64,000 nt of DNA. Source: Niveispirillum sp048066115 (GTDB lineage: Bacteria; Pseudomonadota; Alphaproteobacteria; Azospirillales; Azospirillaceae). Positions 62,474-64,000 of the stretch are shown here, piece by piece. The stretch spans positions 222,332-286,331 of the forward strand of contig NZ_JBLTYX010000006.1 of assembly GCF_048066115.1 (NCBI RefSeq), written 5' to 3'. The position numbers were made by a program, and so were the translations under genes. Positions within the stretch are counted from its first letter, which is position 1, and every line of letters starts with the position of its first letter. The notes below the pieces were generated by a model. It ran no database searches. It saw only the letters and a list, made by a program, of their open reading frames with translations, and had not been told where the DNA came from.

Positions 62474-63844
62474 ATGACGGCGAACCCCCAGGACGGCCTG
62501 TTCGAAAAGGTCTTGATCGCCAACCGCGGCGAAATCGCGCTGCGCATCCACCGCGCCTGCCGCGAGATGGGCATCAAGACGGTGGCCGTGCATTCCACGG
62601 CCGATGCCGACGCCATGCATGTGCGCCTCGCCGATGAGAGCGTGTGCATCGGCCCGCCGGCGGCCAAGGACAGCTATCTCAACATCCCGGCGATCCTGTC
62701 GGCGGCCACCATCACCGGTGCCGACGCCATCCATCCCGGCATCGGCTTCATGGCGGAGAACGCGCAGTTCGCCGATATGGTGATCGAGCATGGCTTTGCC
62801 TGGATTGGCCCGACGCCGGACCATATCCGCATCATGGGCGACAAGGTCACCGCCAAGAAGACGGTGATCGCGCGCGGCCTGCCCTGCGTGCCCGGTTCCG
62901 ACGGCCCTGTGGACAGTTTCGAAACGGCGGCCAGCGTGGCCGACCAGATCGGCTATCCGGTCCTGATCAAGGCGGCAGCTGGCGGCGGCGGCAAGGGCAT
63001 GAAGGTTGCCTTCAGCCGGGACGAGCTGAAAGAGGCTTATTCGCTGGCCCGTGGTGAAGCGCGTGCCGCGTTTGGCAATGACGAAGTGTACCTGGAAAAG
63101 TACCTCGCCAATCCGCGCCATATTGAGGTGCAGCTGCTGGGTGATCACCATGGCAATGTGGTGCATTTCGGCGAACGCGACTGCTCCGTCCAGCGCCGCC
63201 ACCAGAAGGTGGTGGAAGAGGCCCCCTCGCCTGCGCTGAACGCGGAAGAGCGGGAGAAGGTCGGGTCGCTGGCCGCCCGCACCGCCAAGCTTCTGGGCTA
63301 TCGCGGCGTGGGGACCATGGAGTTCCTGTACGAGAACGGGCAGTTCTATTTCATCGAAATGAACACCCGTCTGCAGATCGAGCACACGATCACCGAGATG
63401 ATCACCGGCGTCGATCTGGTGCGCGAGCAGATTCGCGTGGCCACGGGTGCCCCGCTGGGCTACACGCAGCAGGATGTGCGCTTCCACGGCCATTCGATCG
63501 AATGCCGCATCAACGCAGAGCACCCCGAGACCTTCATGCCCTCGCCCGGGCAGATCAAGCAGTACCATGCGCCGGGCGGCCTGGGCGTGCGCGTCGACAG
63601 CGCGCTTTATGACGGCTATCGCGTGCCGCCCTATTACGACAGCATGATTGCCAAGCTAATCGTCCATGGCAACACGCGCAATGAATGCCTGATGCGCCTG
63701 CGACGCGCGTTGGAGGAGTTCGTCATCTCCGGTGTCGATACCTCCATCCCGCTGCATCAGAAGATCATCGCCGAGCCGGATTTCATCAACGGCGATTACG
63801 ACATCAAGTGGATGGAAGCCTGGATGAAGCGTCAGCAGGGTTGA
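62474..63844 (+). CDS. accC: Biotin carboxylase of acetyl-CoA carboxylase
   Basis: This 456-residue ATP-grasp enzyme carboxylates biotin on AccB. It shows KVLIANRGEIALRIHRACRE, the ATP loop KAAAGGGGKGMKVAF, HIEVQLLGDHHGNVVHFGERDCSVQRRHQK in consecutive segments, FIEMNTRLQIEHTITEMITG and the C-terminal barrel-sandwich part. ATG 62474 is used. A strong terminator closes the operon. Confidence 0.97.
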   Translation: MTANPQDGLFEKVLIANRGEIALRIHRACREMGIKTVAVHSTADADAMHVRLADESVCIGPPAAKDSYLNIPAILSAATITGADAIHPGIGFMAENAQFADMVIEHGFAWIGPTPDHIRIMGDKVTAKKTVIARGLPCVPGSDGPVDSFETAASVADQIGYPVLIKAAAGGGGKGMKVAFSRDELKEAYSLARGEARAAFGNDEVYLEKYLANPRHIEVQLLGDHHGNVVHFGERDCSVQRRHQKVVEEAPSPALNAEEREKVGSLAARTAKLLGYRGVGTMEFLYENGQFYFIEMNTRLQIEHTITEMITGVDLVREQIRVATGAPLGYTQQDVRFHGHSIECRINAEHPETFMPSPGQIKQYHAPGGLGVRVDSALYDGYRVPPYYDSMIAKLIVHGNTRNECLMRLRRALEEFVISGVDTSIPLHQKIIAEPDFINGDYDIKWMEAWMKRQQG

Positions 63845-63863
63845 CCCCCTGTTTCGGACGTCG

Positions 63864-63905
63864 AAACGAAAAGCCCCGGTGGTTCGCCACCGGGGCTTTT
63901 CGTTT
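63864..63905 (+). terminator. Strong Rho-independent terminator after accC
   Basis: Nineteen-base perfect arms (63864-63882 and 63887-63905) enclose the stable TTCG tetraloop. The GC core CCCCGGTGG is flanked by A- and T-rich ends, giving a U-rich tail on either strand. It lies 20 bases past the accC stop. Confidence 0.92.
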
Positions 63906-63920
63906 TCATGCCGTGGTCTG

Positions 63921-64000
63921 CCCGCAGGTCAGGTCAAGCCGCAGGCGAGCCCTGACAGCATTGCTTTCAATCCGGTTCTGTCAGGGCTCGCCTGCGGCTT
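63921..64000. repeat. Long inverted repeat, family 2 copy 2 (cut by window end)
   Basis: The left part reads CCCGCAGGTCAGGTCAAGCC and continues to GAGCCCTGACAG. Perfect arms of 23 bases (63936-63958 and 63978-64000) are visible, with a 19-nt loop; the outer right arm lies beyond the window. It shares the AGGTCAGGTC and GAGCCCTGACA blocks with the copy at 25965-26046 and differs inside, with each change matched on the opposite arm. Confidence 0.8.

Overview
The window is GC-rich, densely coded chromosomal DNA from an alphaproteobacterium. The gene orders (mltB-like/rlpA/dac/tmk/holB/metG/tatD, tatABC, lptF-lptG/surA/pdxA/rsmA, aroQ-accB-accC) are typical of Rhodospirillales. Azospirillaceae (Azospirillum, Niveispirillum or Nitrospirillum type) is my best guess, by inference only. 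I see no tRNA, rRNA, CRISPR array, prophage or insertion sequence.

Layout. 1-12.5 kb: the end of a binding-protein gene, then a long minus-strand housekeeping block for cell-wall remodelling, dTMP synthesis, the clamp-loader delta' subunit and methionyl-tRNA synthetase, followed by an EAL protein. 12.5-18.8 kb: holC, a secreted GH35 beta-galactosidase, a divergent PhyH/LysR pair, a TIM-barrel protein and OsmC. 18.9-24.8 kb: uvrB, two small unknown genes, and a molybdenum-cofactor accessory operon (split XdhC plus a fused cytidylyltransferase). 25-30 kb: a TAXI-type TRAP transporter with its DUF1850 partner, then a solitary ABC ATPase. 30-34.3 kb: tatABC and two tandem secreted TonB-C-like paralogues. 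34.4-41.7 kb: pepA divergent from lptF-lptG-surA-pdxA-rsmA, with no lptD at its customary place. 41.7-47.2 kb: a tiny membrane protein, a serine hydrolase with a MarR regulator behind a 38-bp perfect palindrome, prfC, and a DEAD-box helicase with a Gly/Arg-rich tail. 47.6-53.4 kb: a second tandem pair of TonB-C-like proteins separated by a terminator-like hairpin that contains the second gene's Shine-Dalgarno, then glycogen phosphorylase and a small two-gene unit. 53.5-64 kb: PhoD-like phosphatase, aminotransferase, M48 protease, an HD-GYP response regulator with a damaged HD motif, a DsbA-like protein, an MBL lipoprotein, and aroQ-accB-accC closed by a strong terminator.

The most unusual signal lies between genes. 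Three copies of a roughly 70-nt element (12474-12546, 34350-34418, and reverse-strand 49985-50059) each fold into three consecutive hairpins. Stem sequences differ between copies but the base pairing is kept. The first loop (ATCC) and the linker between stems 1 and 2 are nearly constant. Two copies start right after a stop codon. A second family, one long hairpin, has copies at 25965-26046 and 63921-64000, also with paired substitutions. I do not recognise either as a described family.
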